From Earliella scabrosa (lineage: Eukaryota > Basidiomycota > Agaricomycetes > Polyporales > Polyporaceae): a stretch of DNA of 64,000 bases. Numbering within the stretch: the stretch's first letter is position 1; each line of letters opens with the position of its first letter. Below, piece after piece: positions 47,522-59,689 of this stretch. The notes under the pieces were generated by a model. The model was not told the origin of the DNA. It did not search any database and saw only the letters and a program-made list of their open reading frames with translations. Made by a program: the position numbers and the translations under genes. The stretch lies in assembly GCA_022605405.1 (NCBI GenBank), contig JABYQQ010000008.1:1674001-1738000 (forward strand). Direction: 5' to 3'.

Positions 47522-48155
47522 TCATCCATAACCCATAAGCCCGCGCCTCCTCCCTTGCGCAGAATACCAGTGTGACGTGAACTGACTGCGTTCCAATGGA
47601 TGCGGAGAGTGCAACGAGGTCAGACATGTATGAATGGAAGAGGGTCGAGAACAAACAGACGGCCACCCACCTAGCATACGTGTCGCGCTGGCAGACTCGG
47701 AAAAGCTTCGCTTGACCTGACGGGGCACTGAAAATGGAGAGGTCCTCAATCCGCCGAGCTTCGACGTTGGCGCGACTATGTAAGGAACGCTAGCGGCGAA
47801 GTTCGCGCGAGATAACGGGTATAGAGGGAGAGTGGAGGGAGAGAGCAAGAGAGAACAGAAAATAACATCCCGATAGCGCACGGATACCATCATGACACGT
47901 GGTGAATTTAGGGCAGGTTCGTAAGAACTTGAAGTAGTACCCGCATCGACCGCTTCCACTGTCGGAGTCCCATAAGTACTTAATACCACTTACCGCTGGT
48001 GATACAGAACTAATACCACAAGTGCACGACCTAACACGCTCCAAGTCTAGATATTCGAGCAAGCAAAACTCATACACCAATAGCATGGGTACCATACTAG
48101 TCTCGACTCCGACAACCGACAATCTGGCGCTATACACTTGCCACTTCGTCGGCAC
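47522..48155 (-). pseudogene. Possible remnant of a fungal multi-pass membrane protein
   Basis: Minus-strand frames contain SMVPMLLVYEFCLLEYLDLE, then after a possible intron KYLWDSDSGSGRCGYYFKFL. This faintly recalls the N-terminal helices of the basidiomycete DUF6533-type membrane family. Frames change further down and no complete set of helices can be read. The assignment is weak. Confidence 0.2.
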
Positions 48156-48537
48156 GGACGACGAGCCTCATAGAGCGGTTGGTGGTTTGATTATAACATA
48201 CTTTTAAGGCTATACTCCCGTATATGTGAAAGGTTATCATCTAATGACATCTGCAGGCTCGTAATAAGCACATCATTAAAACCAAAATAGGCAAGCAGTC
48301 CAGCTTGGTTCAAGTATGAATCACTTGGGGTAAGTGACGATCCGAGCTAGGGACAGATTGCTGAAAAGCTCCCCATCGATCGGACTCGGTGTACATGGTA
48401 TTCACGACATTTAATGCGTCTCGTGCCGTATCCTTCCCATAACTCTGCCCCCACTGTCTGCGCTAGCACCACGCGTGAAGCGTGTCATCATGCTTGTAAG
48501 CCGGCGATCAAAAAATATGAGACGCCCCGTCGGTCGG

Positions 48538-48586
48538 AAAGTATGCGACGCCAGGGTACAGAAAGCATGCGACGCCAGGGTACACA
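48538..48586 (+). repeat. 24-base direct repeat, two copies
   Basis: AAAGTATGCGACGCCAGGGT is followed directly by AAAGCATGCGACGCCAGGGT, with ACAG/ACAC between units. Confidence 0.85.
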
Positions 48587-48597
48587 ACATCAATTAA

Positions 48598-50000
48598 ATG
48601 ACCCACTGGATCTTCCTGCCCACCACAATGCACGCACGCTCGGGTTCTCGGGTCATGGGATACAAACACACAAATCATCCCTGCGATACCGCCGAGAACC
48701 CAACCTCAAACTGCTTTCAGCAGGTCATCCTACTCCCAGACGATCCAAGCTTGCCCATCATCCCGCCAAAGCAGACCTCACGAACGCAACGAAGACCTCA
48801 CTCATCGACCCAAACGGACACAGTTCACGCATTTATTCCTACCGCCGCTAGCAGACCATCGGATCAGACTACGAAAGACATCGAGGAACTCACACCGGAA
48901 ATGAATCCGTACGTCTCTGCAGCCCCGACGACCATGACTTCGCACGCAGCGGTCGCCTCGAATCCGTACCCCCAGACTGCACCCCAGCAAGCCGTATCAA
49001 ACCAGCATGACTCCATCATGTATACGACGACAGTGGGGATTCATTCAAGTACGTCCATGCTCTTTTCGACCGTCACATCACTCCTGTTGAAGGTCTCGTC
49101 TAACGTCGCTAGTAACATAGCTGCGAAGTAGTATGTCCCATGCTAGAGTGCAACGGAACGCGTGTTGTACTCATGCTTCATCCACTTATCCGCTAGCTAC
49201 CAAACACCCGCAGGTGTCATCAACGGAATTCAATGGATCCCAGCCGAGGCTACCTCTGCGCTCCCCGCAAACGCTAACCCCGCCGATGCTGCAAGAGATG
49301 TCCTCGTTACTGCCGTTCGGCGCCCTTCTGAACAACCGGAACCAAATAGAACTATCCATAACGTAGAAAGTACACGGATCGAAGGCGCGTATATGCTCAA
49401 TCCACTTGCCTGCAGGGTCTCTTATGCAATTCTGCAAAACAGGCGTGACGAAGAATACAGGCCGTAACTTGGACAACACCTCTCGAGGTTCTAACCGACA
49501 CCACCGGAATTTCTACGAAACCGACAAGTATTACCAACGCCATCGTATGCACGAAGAGCGAGAACGCAAAGACAGGCAGTATCACCGTCCCCGCAATCAA
49601 CACGACCGATATCGGAAACACAGGATGGATAGATACACTCGCATTCCGGGCGAAACTATGCCACTGCAGACCTCGAGCGCCGGATGGCAGACCTCAACCT
49701 CGATCGACGCAAGAAGAACCCCAAGCGTGATCTATACCAGAGAGAACAAAAGCGCGAGCGTAGACGCGGATACGACAGAGATAGTCCGCGTGGCAAGCAG
49801 TCCATCTACCGCCGCATCGTCTCAGACCAGAAACGGTCAGACAGAAGCGGCGCTCGTCTCGCTCAGAACGTTCGCGGGAGGACGGCATCACTCGCCAACC
49901 CTCACGCGGTCCCACACCCTCTAACGATGCCCCGCCACGTAGCAGAACCCCCTCTTCACGACGGAAATCATCCAACTCAGAAATTCTCCTGCCACCACCC
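48598..50000 (+). other. Ser/Thr/Arg-rich open frames, possibly the decayed 5' part of the Bud6 gene
   Basis: Frames at 48598-49131 and 49406-49924 are open and polar. The second has an Arg/His/Tyr/Glu-rich stretch of the kind found in the disordered region of fungal Bud6. No conserved N-terminal Bud6 motif could be read, so linkage to the gene downstream is uncertain. Confidence 0.3.
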
Positions 50001-52258
50001 ATGCCTAATGGCTCTAAACCATTCGTCGGCGGTTTCGCGCCCCCAGACGTTGTGCCAGACGTTGACTCCCGTCCGTCGAGCTCATCGACCGCGATTCAAC
50101 CACGCGCCTCACTAGGACAATCTAACAGCTTTCCTGCCCGTCGTGCATATTCCACCTCTTCCGCTGACTCCAACCTCCATCATCAGCCCAACGGCTTTGC
50201 CACTCCATCACCTGCACCCGACCAATCGCTCCCTCCAGCACCGACCCATGAGCCACCTGTGCCCAGTCATGTCAAGCGTTTCTCGCGTGTTGATGCGCCC
50301 GTACCAGCACCACCCGCTGTCGTCATCAACGACAGTCCTACCGTCCCCAGTCCCTCAGATCTCCTAACATCACTCCGCAGCCCACCGGTCGAGAATGTAC
50401 CCCTCGAGCAGGCTCCTCCCGCTGTCCAGAACTCACTCGCCGCGCTGAAGAAGGCTGAGGCTCTCGAGCGCCGTGCATCCAAGCGGTTCTCGACCTACAA
50501 CATCTCCAAGACAACAGGCGGTACGGTCCGCAAGCGCACAGGCAGTGATGGAGGGAACTGACGATCTCTTTTAGCCGCGAACGGCGCGCTCACACCAGAC
50601 GACCTCGCGAACCGACGCCTATCTTTGAGGGCGAGTAGCTGCAACCTGTCCCACCACTATCTTCCAAGTCGCCATCGCCACAGCCTGGCGCCCTGCCGGA
50701 GACGGAGGAAGCGAAGAACAAACTGACGGAGAGCAGTCCAGCCGTGCGCACGTCGACGGCGAAGTCGAAGACGGCGAGCGAGCCTGGGAAGCCGTGCCCG
50801 GTGTTCTTGCAGGTCGGACGTGAGGTGAAAAAGGCGGTCATCGAGCCGGGCTTGTCACTCTCGAGCTTGCGGATGTTGTTCGTCGACAAGTTCGCGTATA
50901 GCCCCGAGCAGGACAAATTCCCCGCCATATACATCCGGGATCCGTAGAGCGGAATGCAGTACGAGCTAAAGAACGTGGACGAGGTGAATGAGAAAGTCCT
51001 GTCGCCCCTCAACATCGAACGCAAGTTTTCTCTGGGGACCCCTTCGTGCTGCAGCGACTGACCGCTTTCGCAGCGCTCGAACAGATCAAACAACATATCG
51101 ACTCGCAGATATCGTCACTGCAGCAAGATATAAAGGACTTCCGCACGGCCGTCGTGAGCAACCACCAGACGTCGACGATAATAACCCAGCCTCTCGCAGA
51201 GTAAACCCGTTGCACCTCAACCGTCTGAACAGCGGTTCCGCGACGTCGCGCGGCGACTCTCGCGCCGGCTCCCCGACCAGAGCGGGCCGATCCCAGAGCA
51301 CTCATAAAGTCCGAATCCAGCTCCGCCAGAACCGTTGCAACCGCAGATGACAGGCGCGACGCTGCTCCCCCCGATGACGGGCATGTCTGTCGCGTCGAAG
51401 TACACGACGCGCGTGGTGACAGACCTGAAGACGCAGTTCGATGACGTGCAGAACCTCCGGCGGGACCTGAACATCATGCAGCAGCCGTACACTGAGATCA
51501 CGAAGCAGACCAAGGACTCGCTCGGGACGCTCCGGCAGCAGACGCAGACGGTGCGGCAGCTCGCGTCGGCCAAGGTCGACGGCGCGCGGGCGTACATAGA
51601 CACGGGCAAGACGAAGCTGGACTCGCGGTCGTCGAACATGCTGACGCGGATGGAGGAGCTGCAGGAGACGGTGGAGGGCATCAAGGACAACGTGCTGAAG
51701 CGGAACGTGTCTCCGAAGACCTTCATCCTCAAGCAGGTCAAGGGCGACATTGACGCGATCGCGACGGAGCTCGAGAACCTGCGGGACCACGTCCAGACAG
51801 TCAAATCGATGTGGAAGAAGACGTAGGAGGAGGAGCTGCAGAACATTGTCGAGGAGCAGCAGTTCCTCCAGCACCAGGAGGAGTTCCTTCAGGACCTCTT
51901 CGAGGACCACAAGGCTATCGTCGAGGTGTTTGGACATTTCAAGAAGGTCATCTCGCTTCGCGGCTCGGCGTCGGGCAAGCGGCGCGGGCCCACGTCCAGA
52001 CCAGCACCTACGGAGAAGACACACGGCGGGCCAACCACGGTCATGATGAAGATTCGGAGCGCGGCGGTGGACCACGAACACACCGTCGCCGGGACTCGGT
52101 CTACAGCGGCGAACAGCCCTCGAGTACCTAACAGACCGCGCCGGATGACAACTACGTACTGTCCCACGCGGAGCATCTCACCTCCAGGTTACTTCAATGC
52201 AAAGCTCCGCTTGTCCTTACCGTGGTGGCGGAATCCAGCGTGCAACCTCTCCCTATGA
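50001..52258 (+). pseudogene. BUD6: Bud6/AIP3 (actin-interacting protein 3) pseudogene
   Basis: The conserved AIP3 domain is clearly recognisable: PVFLQVGREVKKAVIEPGLS then RMLFVDKFAYSPEQDKFPAI then YIRDP, then DQIKQHID-like LEQIKQHIDSQISSLQQDIK. It continues with MTGMSVASKYTTRVVTDLKT and the long coiled coil LENLRDHVQTVKSMWKKT, EEELQNIVEEQQFLQHQEEF and EDHKAIVEVFGHFKKVISLR. In yeast Bud6 binds actin and formins to nucleate cables during polar growth. Here the frame carries TAG at 50636-50638, TAG at 50945-50947 (in place of the Ser after YIRDP) and TAG at 51824-51826 (in place of the Trp in KKTWEEE), plus frame changes near 50.6 and 51.0-51.3 kb. It cannot make the full protein. The gene is otherwise colinear with functional homologues, so decay seems recent. 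Confidence 0.85.
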
Positions 52259-52259
52259 G

Positions 52260-53714
52260 GGCGGTGCGATTCCCCGCGCTGCGTCATCCTACGGTGGTCC
52301 TCACGCAGCATCTCCCCATCGACACGACGCTCTTCCCCTCGTGCTTCCCCCACCACGGCGCATCAACTGCAAACAACATCTACCCAGCCGGCCATGTACT
52401 TGAAGGTCAACGTCAAGCCCATACGCTCCGCCCGTCAAACCGCACGCAAACCCAAACGCACCAGTCGAAAACTACACTGCTCAGGCACCCTACATGTCAA
52501 CCTACCCCTGCTTGGACATCTCCTCCCACGCGTCCCCTCGCATCGGCGCGGCTCAACTCCACCCCGCTATCTCTCAGCCGCAGACGATACTCACCGTCCC
52601 GAAAGACTTCAACCGCCCACTGAACCACGCACAGACCTACGCGGAAATCGATACGATCGAGGTCAACAACTCGAACGAACTACTGGACGGCATACCACAC
52701 ACGCCTGCCGTACTCAAGCCACACGACGTGACCACTGCAAACGGATCCGACTCACGATCATAAGTCACCTCCGCGCCACGATCCCTCGTAACTTAATGAC
52801 TGATCACATCTATCCTTGCGTTCCAGGATCTGAGAATGACCTGGGCAGGAACGATGCCCATACCGCAGTACTCGATCGACAACCGGCCGCCGAAACAGTC
52901 CCCGCTCACGACAGACATGATAGACCTCTAGAACGCGTCCTTCTTCCTCCCGCGCGGAGTCGAGATGGTCTTCTACAGGGGTCGCGAGCAGCGTCCGGAC
53001 GATACAAGGGCACGGTGGACACGCATCTGCCAGAGTTCGACCGCATGTACGAGTCGTCACCCAGCTAGTCGGACAACTCCGAGAATGAGCACAACGAACG
53101 CGATGGGTAATGGAGAAGTACAGCATACGCATTCAAATCAGCATTCCAATCCAACCACCAGAACGAAGCCGAAAGCCGTATCAGTATAGCCAATGTATAC
53201 GTCGTCAATACAGAACAACATGCGATCAGCGATACAAAAGATTCGTAGAACACATAGCCTCGGATCTACCGTGTGTACAGCACAAATGCACGCAAGAAAT
53301 ATATCAGTCACACGCCAACAAACGCACCAAGAAACGGCGTCCACATACAGGACATACACGATAGAATGTATACCCAAGAACTGCATACGTGCACTAGAAC
53401 GCATTAAATATCAAGAACAGACACAACAACAGACCACATCAGTACCACGCACGCAACGCACCTATCGAGACTCGTACATGTTGCCGAAAGTGAAAAGATC
53501 GGCACCCATACCGCCCTCCAACCCAACCACTTCAATGCGCAGATGTTCATTCACCTGCACTCTACCATAAAACGAAAGAACTCACCCGGATACACACAAC
53601 GACTATCATCCTTCACCTTGGATGTTGTACGACCGTTCTTCTTCCCTCCACGTTTAGACGATCCGGCATCCTTCCGCTGACGCTGAAAAAATCTCGCAAT
53701 AAGTACCAGTCGAA
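52260..53714. other. No recognisable gene
   Basis: Polar open frames continue after the Bud6 pseudogene. From about 53.1 kb the plus strand becomes rich in A and C. A basic exon-like piece near 53.6-53.7 kb may belong to the unknown gene above it. Confidence 0.4.
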
Positions 53715-54672
53715 TCAAATGCCATATCCACAAACCTTACGCCCAGACCTATCAACCGCAGCAGATTGAGCGTTGTGTGCTTGCACGCACAACGTCCAGT
53801 AATTAGACGCTCCATATGCCGTCACAAGGGGAGAAACAGCCGGCGCGAGATGGTGCATGGGTGATCGAAACGTCGGAGGCAACATGCGACCGACCGTAGT
53901 CGACTGCATCGACGAATGGACCATCCTCGGATACGCGACACTATCCGCTGCACCGGTGGAACTCGCGGTAACCCCTGCAGACTGACGACCACACGCAACT
54001 CGACCTACAGCCCGAATATCTATCAACCATAAAACACGACAACATATCGAAGAGGAAACACGACGTACTGTCATAATCACCCGCACGTCCATCAGAAATA
54101 ATAGACGGTCGACGGTTGAACAGATTATCGACAGGAGGGAGATCGACTTGTGCCGAATGCGCGAAATAATCCAGCTCATCCGCAATCTAGACGAAAGGAG
54201 ATAATTGTCAAATGTAGCATACGCAACGCGCATCAACAAACCAAAACCCCACTCACAATATCAGACCGCACAAGCTCATTCGACGTATGATCACAACGAA
54301 CGCGACTTCCGCGACAAAACACCGACGCATCTACACCGACAGAGGGTGCAACGACATCCACAGCCACGTCTACAGAAGACATGGAGAGGTACTGATAATA
54401 CGCCATGCGTGCTTGATCGGCAATGGTATCACCGTGCAACGAGGAATAATGGGATCGATCCTGCAAGAGGAATATAAACACACGACCAAACACAAACGAC
54501 ATGGAAACGGGCTCACCCCTGCATTTACACCAGTGTCCAACAAACTGATATCCAAATCCAGATTGAAGCATCCTTCGACGGGGTACATGGGCAACCAGGA
54601 GTCGAGTTGATACGGCTCGCCAGCAGATACGATGGAGGAAGGACGAAGTGCAGAAGACGCAGGGCTCGACAT
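53715..54672 (-). CDS. Second copy of the unknown family at 19.9-22.3 kb, shortened
   Basis: Exons 54672-54517, 54460-54257, 54186-54069 and 53975-53742 (or read-through to a stop at 53715) match exons 1-4 of the gene at 19.9-22.3 kb in order, phase and size class. Exon 1 ends SLLDTGVNAG (first copy SLLDTRLNTG). Exon 2 contains YSSLHGDTIADQARMA (first copy DSASYGDSMAGRLQDA). Exon 4 carries RMLPPTFRSPMHHLAPAVSP then YGASNYWTLCVQAHNAQ. The frame is intact over these exons. A basic exon-like piece follows near 53.69-53.59 kb (RQRKDAGSSKRGGKKN) but its phase does not join cleanly, so this copy may be truncated at the 3' end. The function is unknown. Confidence 0.55.
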
Positions 54673-54679
54673 GTGGACG

Positions 54680-57560
54680 TCACCCTGATACACGATACAT
54701 GAAAAGAAACGCGAATAAAAAGATCATGACGACATACCACAACACTCCCGCCACCACCTCGACGACCTTCCATGTCTCTCCTCCCCACACTCGCACTCTC
54801 CTCAATCCCAGGCGCAGAACAAAGGATCTCCGAAAGTGCCTGCAATATTAAAGAACGGTGAGCTAGTATTCAACTCAATCAACGACTTAAAACTGACCAA
54901 CGCGCGATCACCCATGGTTACGACGGCGTGTAGAAAGCAGCCAGAAATGCCAGCGCGAGTGGAGAGACACGAGATACACAAACGCGAAGGCGCAAGACTC
55001 AAAAACAAGAGCTGACGGCAACCAGCAATAGAAACAGACAGGACAGTGAGGGGGCAAAGCACAACGCGGGGATTCACAAACAGACGCTGTCCTGCGATTA
55101 AAGTTTGGGGACGGTGGTTTGCCGAGATCGTTCTCGCTAGAACACGCCCACAGTCTCGATGAATTTGCGTGCTCCAGCGTCATCGTGAGAAGCAAACCCT
55201 ATCGATTTCAGCATACGCGGGACCGATGGATGGAGGACAACCGTAGTAGAGTACACGCTCTCCCCGCTGCACACCAGCCGTACTCACGAGACATTAACCG
55301 TAGATTCCACTCACCAAGACCAGTGCCCCGACACGGGAGGCGCCTCGCAGAGATTCATTGTGCACGACCAGGGTTTGATGCTGTGCCGTACTCGAGAACC
55401 ACCCCCTGAACCAAAAGGGTCAGCTCTGACCTGAATCGTCAGTAAATCCTCCCACGTCGATCTTTATCGCCATCGAAAGACTGGACAGGGTATGATGGCG
55501 AAGGCAGACACGCACCCTGCGCCCCGCGCCCCGCGCTCCACGCCCCGCGCCCCGCACCCCGCACCCAGCGCCCCGCACGGCACACCCACGCTAACTCCGC
55601 CTGGTTTTTCAGAACCACAAATTTTCAAACTCGCACGCCAGACGAAGTCCAGGCAACGTTTCGGCTTGCACTTCACCGTGCGTACGGAAATTTTAACGAC
55701 CTGTGCAAGTCGTCAGCGATACTTTCCCTCGCACGATTACAGCAGTACGTCACCGTCGAGTACTTGCAACCCAACCGACCACACCTGTAGAACCCATAAG
55801 AGCTTCGCGGTGTACCAGCCAGACGAACACAAAGAAACGTGAATAATCGAACCAACCACCAAGAACATTCCACGCCTCACCGTGAACAAAAACAGCAACA
55901 GCACATAAACTGCAGCAACTATGCGTCCACCCGCATCACAAACCTGCCGCGGACATACTCAGCACACAAGCTACCACGAACGCGATCGAAACGAAACTCA
56001 CCTCTAAAACAACAGCAACATCGCACGCGCGACAAACGACGAGGTCGAAACAAAGCACACGTCATACAATATCAACAAGCTCAGGGTCCACACTACACCA
56101 TCCAACCTAACTCAAGAGCGCAAGAGACGGTCGAGATGATGGAACGGCCACTCCAGAAACACAGTACAGTCAGAAGTAAGAACCAACACGACCGCAGCAC
56201 AATCGATGGCGGGCGAAGCCTGTCAATTATACAGCTCCCGAGCGTGAGAACTATAGAACGCGCATGGAAGAAACCAACGGAACGCACAGGAAGCCAGCGG
56301 ACAGCAGCAACCCATTCCCACCCGCACGCACCCCGCCCCTGCAGCGTCCTGCTGCACGCCTATGACGTACCTCGTCAGCCTCGCGAACAAGACACGGTAT
56401 GCGGAGCGCACTAACGGGAGAAGGACCGTCGCCACGAGCGGAGTCGGGGGCCGGCTGAGCTCGAGGACACGATCAAACTCAATAACGCGATGATTGAACA
56501 AAGCATAAGACACACGCACGTCCTCCGAACCGCAGCTCACACACACATACACGTATCAAAACACCACGCAACAACCACACGCGTCAGTGACACAGAACAA
56601 AGTAACACGCACCCGTCGCGTACAATGACGCCCATGTCATCAACCACCACGCCTCCACCATGACGACGGCCGAAACTGCGCCGCAAAAAAGTTAAATAAT
56701 AACGAAACCATGCAGAATTACAACACTACTTCACGATTGGTGACAACGCAGCAAAGCACACGACCGCTGACATCGTAAACGCAGAAGAGGACCGCACGCG
56801 GTATGCGGAACGCACCACCGAGGGCTGTCAGGGGTCCGTGAAAAAAAACTACCAATCTCAAACACCTGAAACGCGGCATCAAAAACACGTCAGCATTTCC
56901 CACCCCAAACGGACTCGCCTTTAGCGTGAAGGAGACCTGGACTACTTTCGTGTCCAGGAATAGTTAACTTCCATCCTTCAAGTGTCACTCATCCAACTCT
57001 GAGTACTTATTCAGTTCCGCCAACTAGTTGCTAACTAGACACAGCCTGAGTGGTCCGCAGCTGCTGTAGTCATATAAAGCTTGTATCCTACAGCTCATAC
57101 TCGACGTGCTGCCTAACTGGAAAGATCTCGCGCGCATCGTTGAGTAGTCTCAGCCACATTGCTGCTTGCCTGCTCCAATAATAATCAGCAGAGTGAGACA
57201 GCGTGGATCAACGTTGCAGATCTCACCGAGCCCCGTATGCTGCCGCTCCGCGCTCGATCAGAGAGGTTCCTGTGACAACAGACCGAGCAATCCACGTGCG
57301 GTGTTGATGCAGGTACGATCGTTGGGTGCGACGCGAGAGTCGCTTCTGATGGCGAAAGCATTGCCTCACTGGACCCTAACTGTCCAAGAAGCACACGAGG
57401 GCGGACGTCGATGGAGATGACGGTATTGATTGCAAGGACTCCTCGTCACGCAACGGCAAGCGTCGACGAGTTTGCCATTCAACTCACTTGATGGATTGCG
57501 GCAGTCTAAATGTCCAGGGTCCTTCCATCCTCATCTTGTATATGTAGTCACTTTCAACTA
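54680..57560. other. A/C-rich stretch without recognised genes
   Basis: Long run of A- and C-rich plus-strand sequence with Thr/Gln/Arg/His-rich frames that look compositional. No domain, splice pattern or transposon protein was found. Confidence 0.45.
55508..55577 (+). repeat. GC-rich minisatellite, 7-base unit
   Basis: About nine imperfect copies of CGCCCCG/CACCCCG in tandem. Confidence 0.8.
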
Positions 57561-57790
57561 GTTACGTTTACTGAAGAGGCTCCGACTCACATGCACGACT
57601 AGAGACTGTAACTTCTGGAGGTCCTCCAATAAGAATACTGGGGGGGTCACGGCAAGACTAGAACTCGATAGTAGACGATGTTGAGGAGGGACCAACAAAT
57701 AGGACGCCACGCGCTGCACACTCCTCGGCCAGCCTCCTCATAGCTACCTCGTAGGGCTCATCGAGGTTTGTCATGAGGGCGAGTGTCTCC
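57560..57790 (-). pseudogene. C-terminal tail of an F-box gene, second copy
   Basis: Minus-strand pieces RRLAEECAARGVLFVG and, in another frame, FLLEDLQKLQSLVVHV match EERAARGLPFINL and VLSPEDIQKLQSLVAHV at the end of the F-box pseudogene at 59.7-60.9 kb. The DNA is also visibly similar (57,603-57,667 against 59,757-59,820). The two pieces lie in different frames, so this fragment is dead. It lies just downstream of the DPBB gene. Confidence 0.65.
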
Positions 57791-57849
57791 CTTTGTACAG
57801 CCGCACGGGTCCAAGCTAAGTAGTCCGGCATGCCACCGCGTTCCTTCGA

Positions 57850-59441
57850 CTAGTCGAAGAGCCGATACGGCGGAGGCAGCGCGACGAGCCCGCGCACATC
57901 CACACGCTCGCCCGACCTGCCCGGCGGCCCGCCTGCAAGACGCACGCCGCCATCGAACTCGTACACAACCTGCGCTCCCGGTGGACTCGTCCGCCCTATT
58001 CCGTCTTCAACTCCACCCGTAGGTGTCTCGTATTCAACTTCTGGGTCGCGCGGTGGAAGGTCGTCGGAGGTGCCTTCCGTAGGACGGCGTTGAGAGGAGT
58101 TGGGTGCAAATTCCAGTGTTGCTTTGAGCGCGCGTGAATGTTGGTGGGATGAGGGTGGAAGAAGTGCCCGCGAGGGAGGACGTTCTACGACAATGGGTTT
58201 CAAGAGTCAGCAAACACCATGATCTAGCGGATCATGTCCGACTTGCAGTGCTTGTCCAAGTCCGCGACGCACCTCGTCTACCCAGCACAGCATCATCGTG
58301 ATCCCGAGCAACATTGATGGTCTGGGCCGTCAAGGTCTCTTTCTCCCGGAGCAGTTGCCGTTGAATAGCGATATGTCGCCGTCTCCAGCACAGCATGCCT
58401 GCCGCGCCGAGGATGAGAGCAAGTGCGGCGGCGGCGAGGCTGACAGCGATGGTGGTGCGCGACTTTGACTGTGAGAATTGTCCTTGCGATGGCGGAACAG
58501 GCACAGAAGTCTCGAGTGATGAGAGTTGTGATGAGGTAGAGGAGGTAGGAGTAGGAGCGTCCCATGGGGTACTGCTGGTGGTCAAGGAGGGGGGAAACTC
58601 GGCCGAAGGCATACTGTGAGTGGGATTCGACTGCGTCGAGGTGACATCCGGCAGACTCGAAGAGATATGCAAGGTCTCGGACCCTTCAATAATCCCCTGA
58701 GAGAGGGTCCGCTGCTCTGACCAAGAGCTGCTACTCGTTTGGCTAGCGCTGCTCGACGTGCTTGGGCGCTCCGAAGAAGTCGAGGTCGGGGAGTCAGACA
58801 CCCTAGCAATTTCCGTGGTCGTCGAACTCGTGGCAGGCGCGGAGCTTTCAGTAAGACCATCCTGGATCACCCAAGATCCGGGCACTTTACCCAGGACCAG
58901 GTCCCCAATGAAGGATGCGAAGAGACCTGTCGTAATATCGATTCCTCCTGCGTCACACAACGGGCACTGCACGGCCGTCCAGGTTCGGAACGTTCCCAAC
59001 GTTGCGCAATATGGTAAAGGACATTCAGTCACTCGCAAATGTAGAGAGATGCATCGTACACGCACCTTCCCCGTGACTCGCGCGACAAACCTATTTCCTT
59101 CGTATGAAATGAAGGTAAGGCTGAAGCAGTGAGCACCGTCGTCCCATTGCTGTATCAAGTTAAATCTGGGTCATGAACAGAAGCGACGCGACGACGGCGT
59201 GGCGAGTTACTCACGTCTAAGCTGACGTGTACGGCCTATGCGTGGCTGTCAGTGCATGATTGTAAATCATGAGGAGCAAGTGCGAGGGAGTGAGACGTAC
59301 GTTGTCAGTGTCTGTGTCAACGCTACCACACGCATTCATACCATGGTTTTGACCTGGTTGGTCAATCTTGAACCAGGTGATCGGACCCTGTCCCATGGCT
59401 AGGGGAGAAATGGTCTGTGAAGGAGGGACAAGGATAGACAT
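57850..59441 (-). CDS. Membrane-anchored DPBB/RlpA-like protein
   Basis: Readable exons are about 59441-59302 (start uncertain), 59149-59066, 58966-about 58270 and about 58162-57850. The N-terminal domain has the double-psi beta-barrel signature of RlpA/expansin-like proteins: GPITWFKIDQPGQNHGMNAC then GSVDTDTDN, QWDDGAHCF, ARVTGKCPLCDAGGIDITTG and SWVIQDG. A long Ser/Thr-rich linker (likely O-glycosylated) leads to one transmembrane helix, TTIAVSLAAAALALILGAAG, followed by CWRRR on the cytosolic side. The tail is Pro-rich and ends ALPPPYRLFD, a PPxY motif of the kind bound by WW-domain ubiquitin ligases such as Rsp5. The layout suggests a cell-surface protein with a wall-facing barrel. The signal peptide exon was not identified; ATG 59441 may lie in an intron. 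No disruption is seen downstream. Confidence 0.7.
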
Positions 59442-59689
59442 AGTATCAGACTATTAGCTGGGTATTGAGCTCTACGGTGTACCAAGGAATAGAGAGCGGG
59501 GGAAAAGAGTTTCGGATGCCCCCACGCATGCAACCGCTTCTGATTTTCTATCTTCCGGGCAGCCCGCCTGTGCGGCAGTTAGTATGACGATCGACAGATG
59601 CTGCATGATTTGTGAGATGATCAAGAATGATTTAATAGAGTGCGATGCGAAAGGATACCCTACTTACGTTTCCCATCCCGTCCCCGGGC

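Noticed and set aside
47522..48155. Confident assignment to a fungal seven-helix membrane family
   Set aside because: Only two short stretches resemble it and the frames change; listed as a weak remnant only.
51302..52081. 259-codon minus-strand open frame, Leu/Arg/His-rich
   Set aside because: Antisense shadow of the Bud6 coiled-coil coding sequence, which has high GC at third positions.
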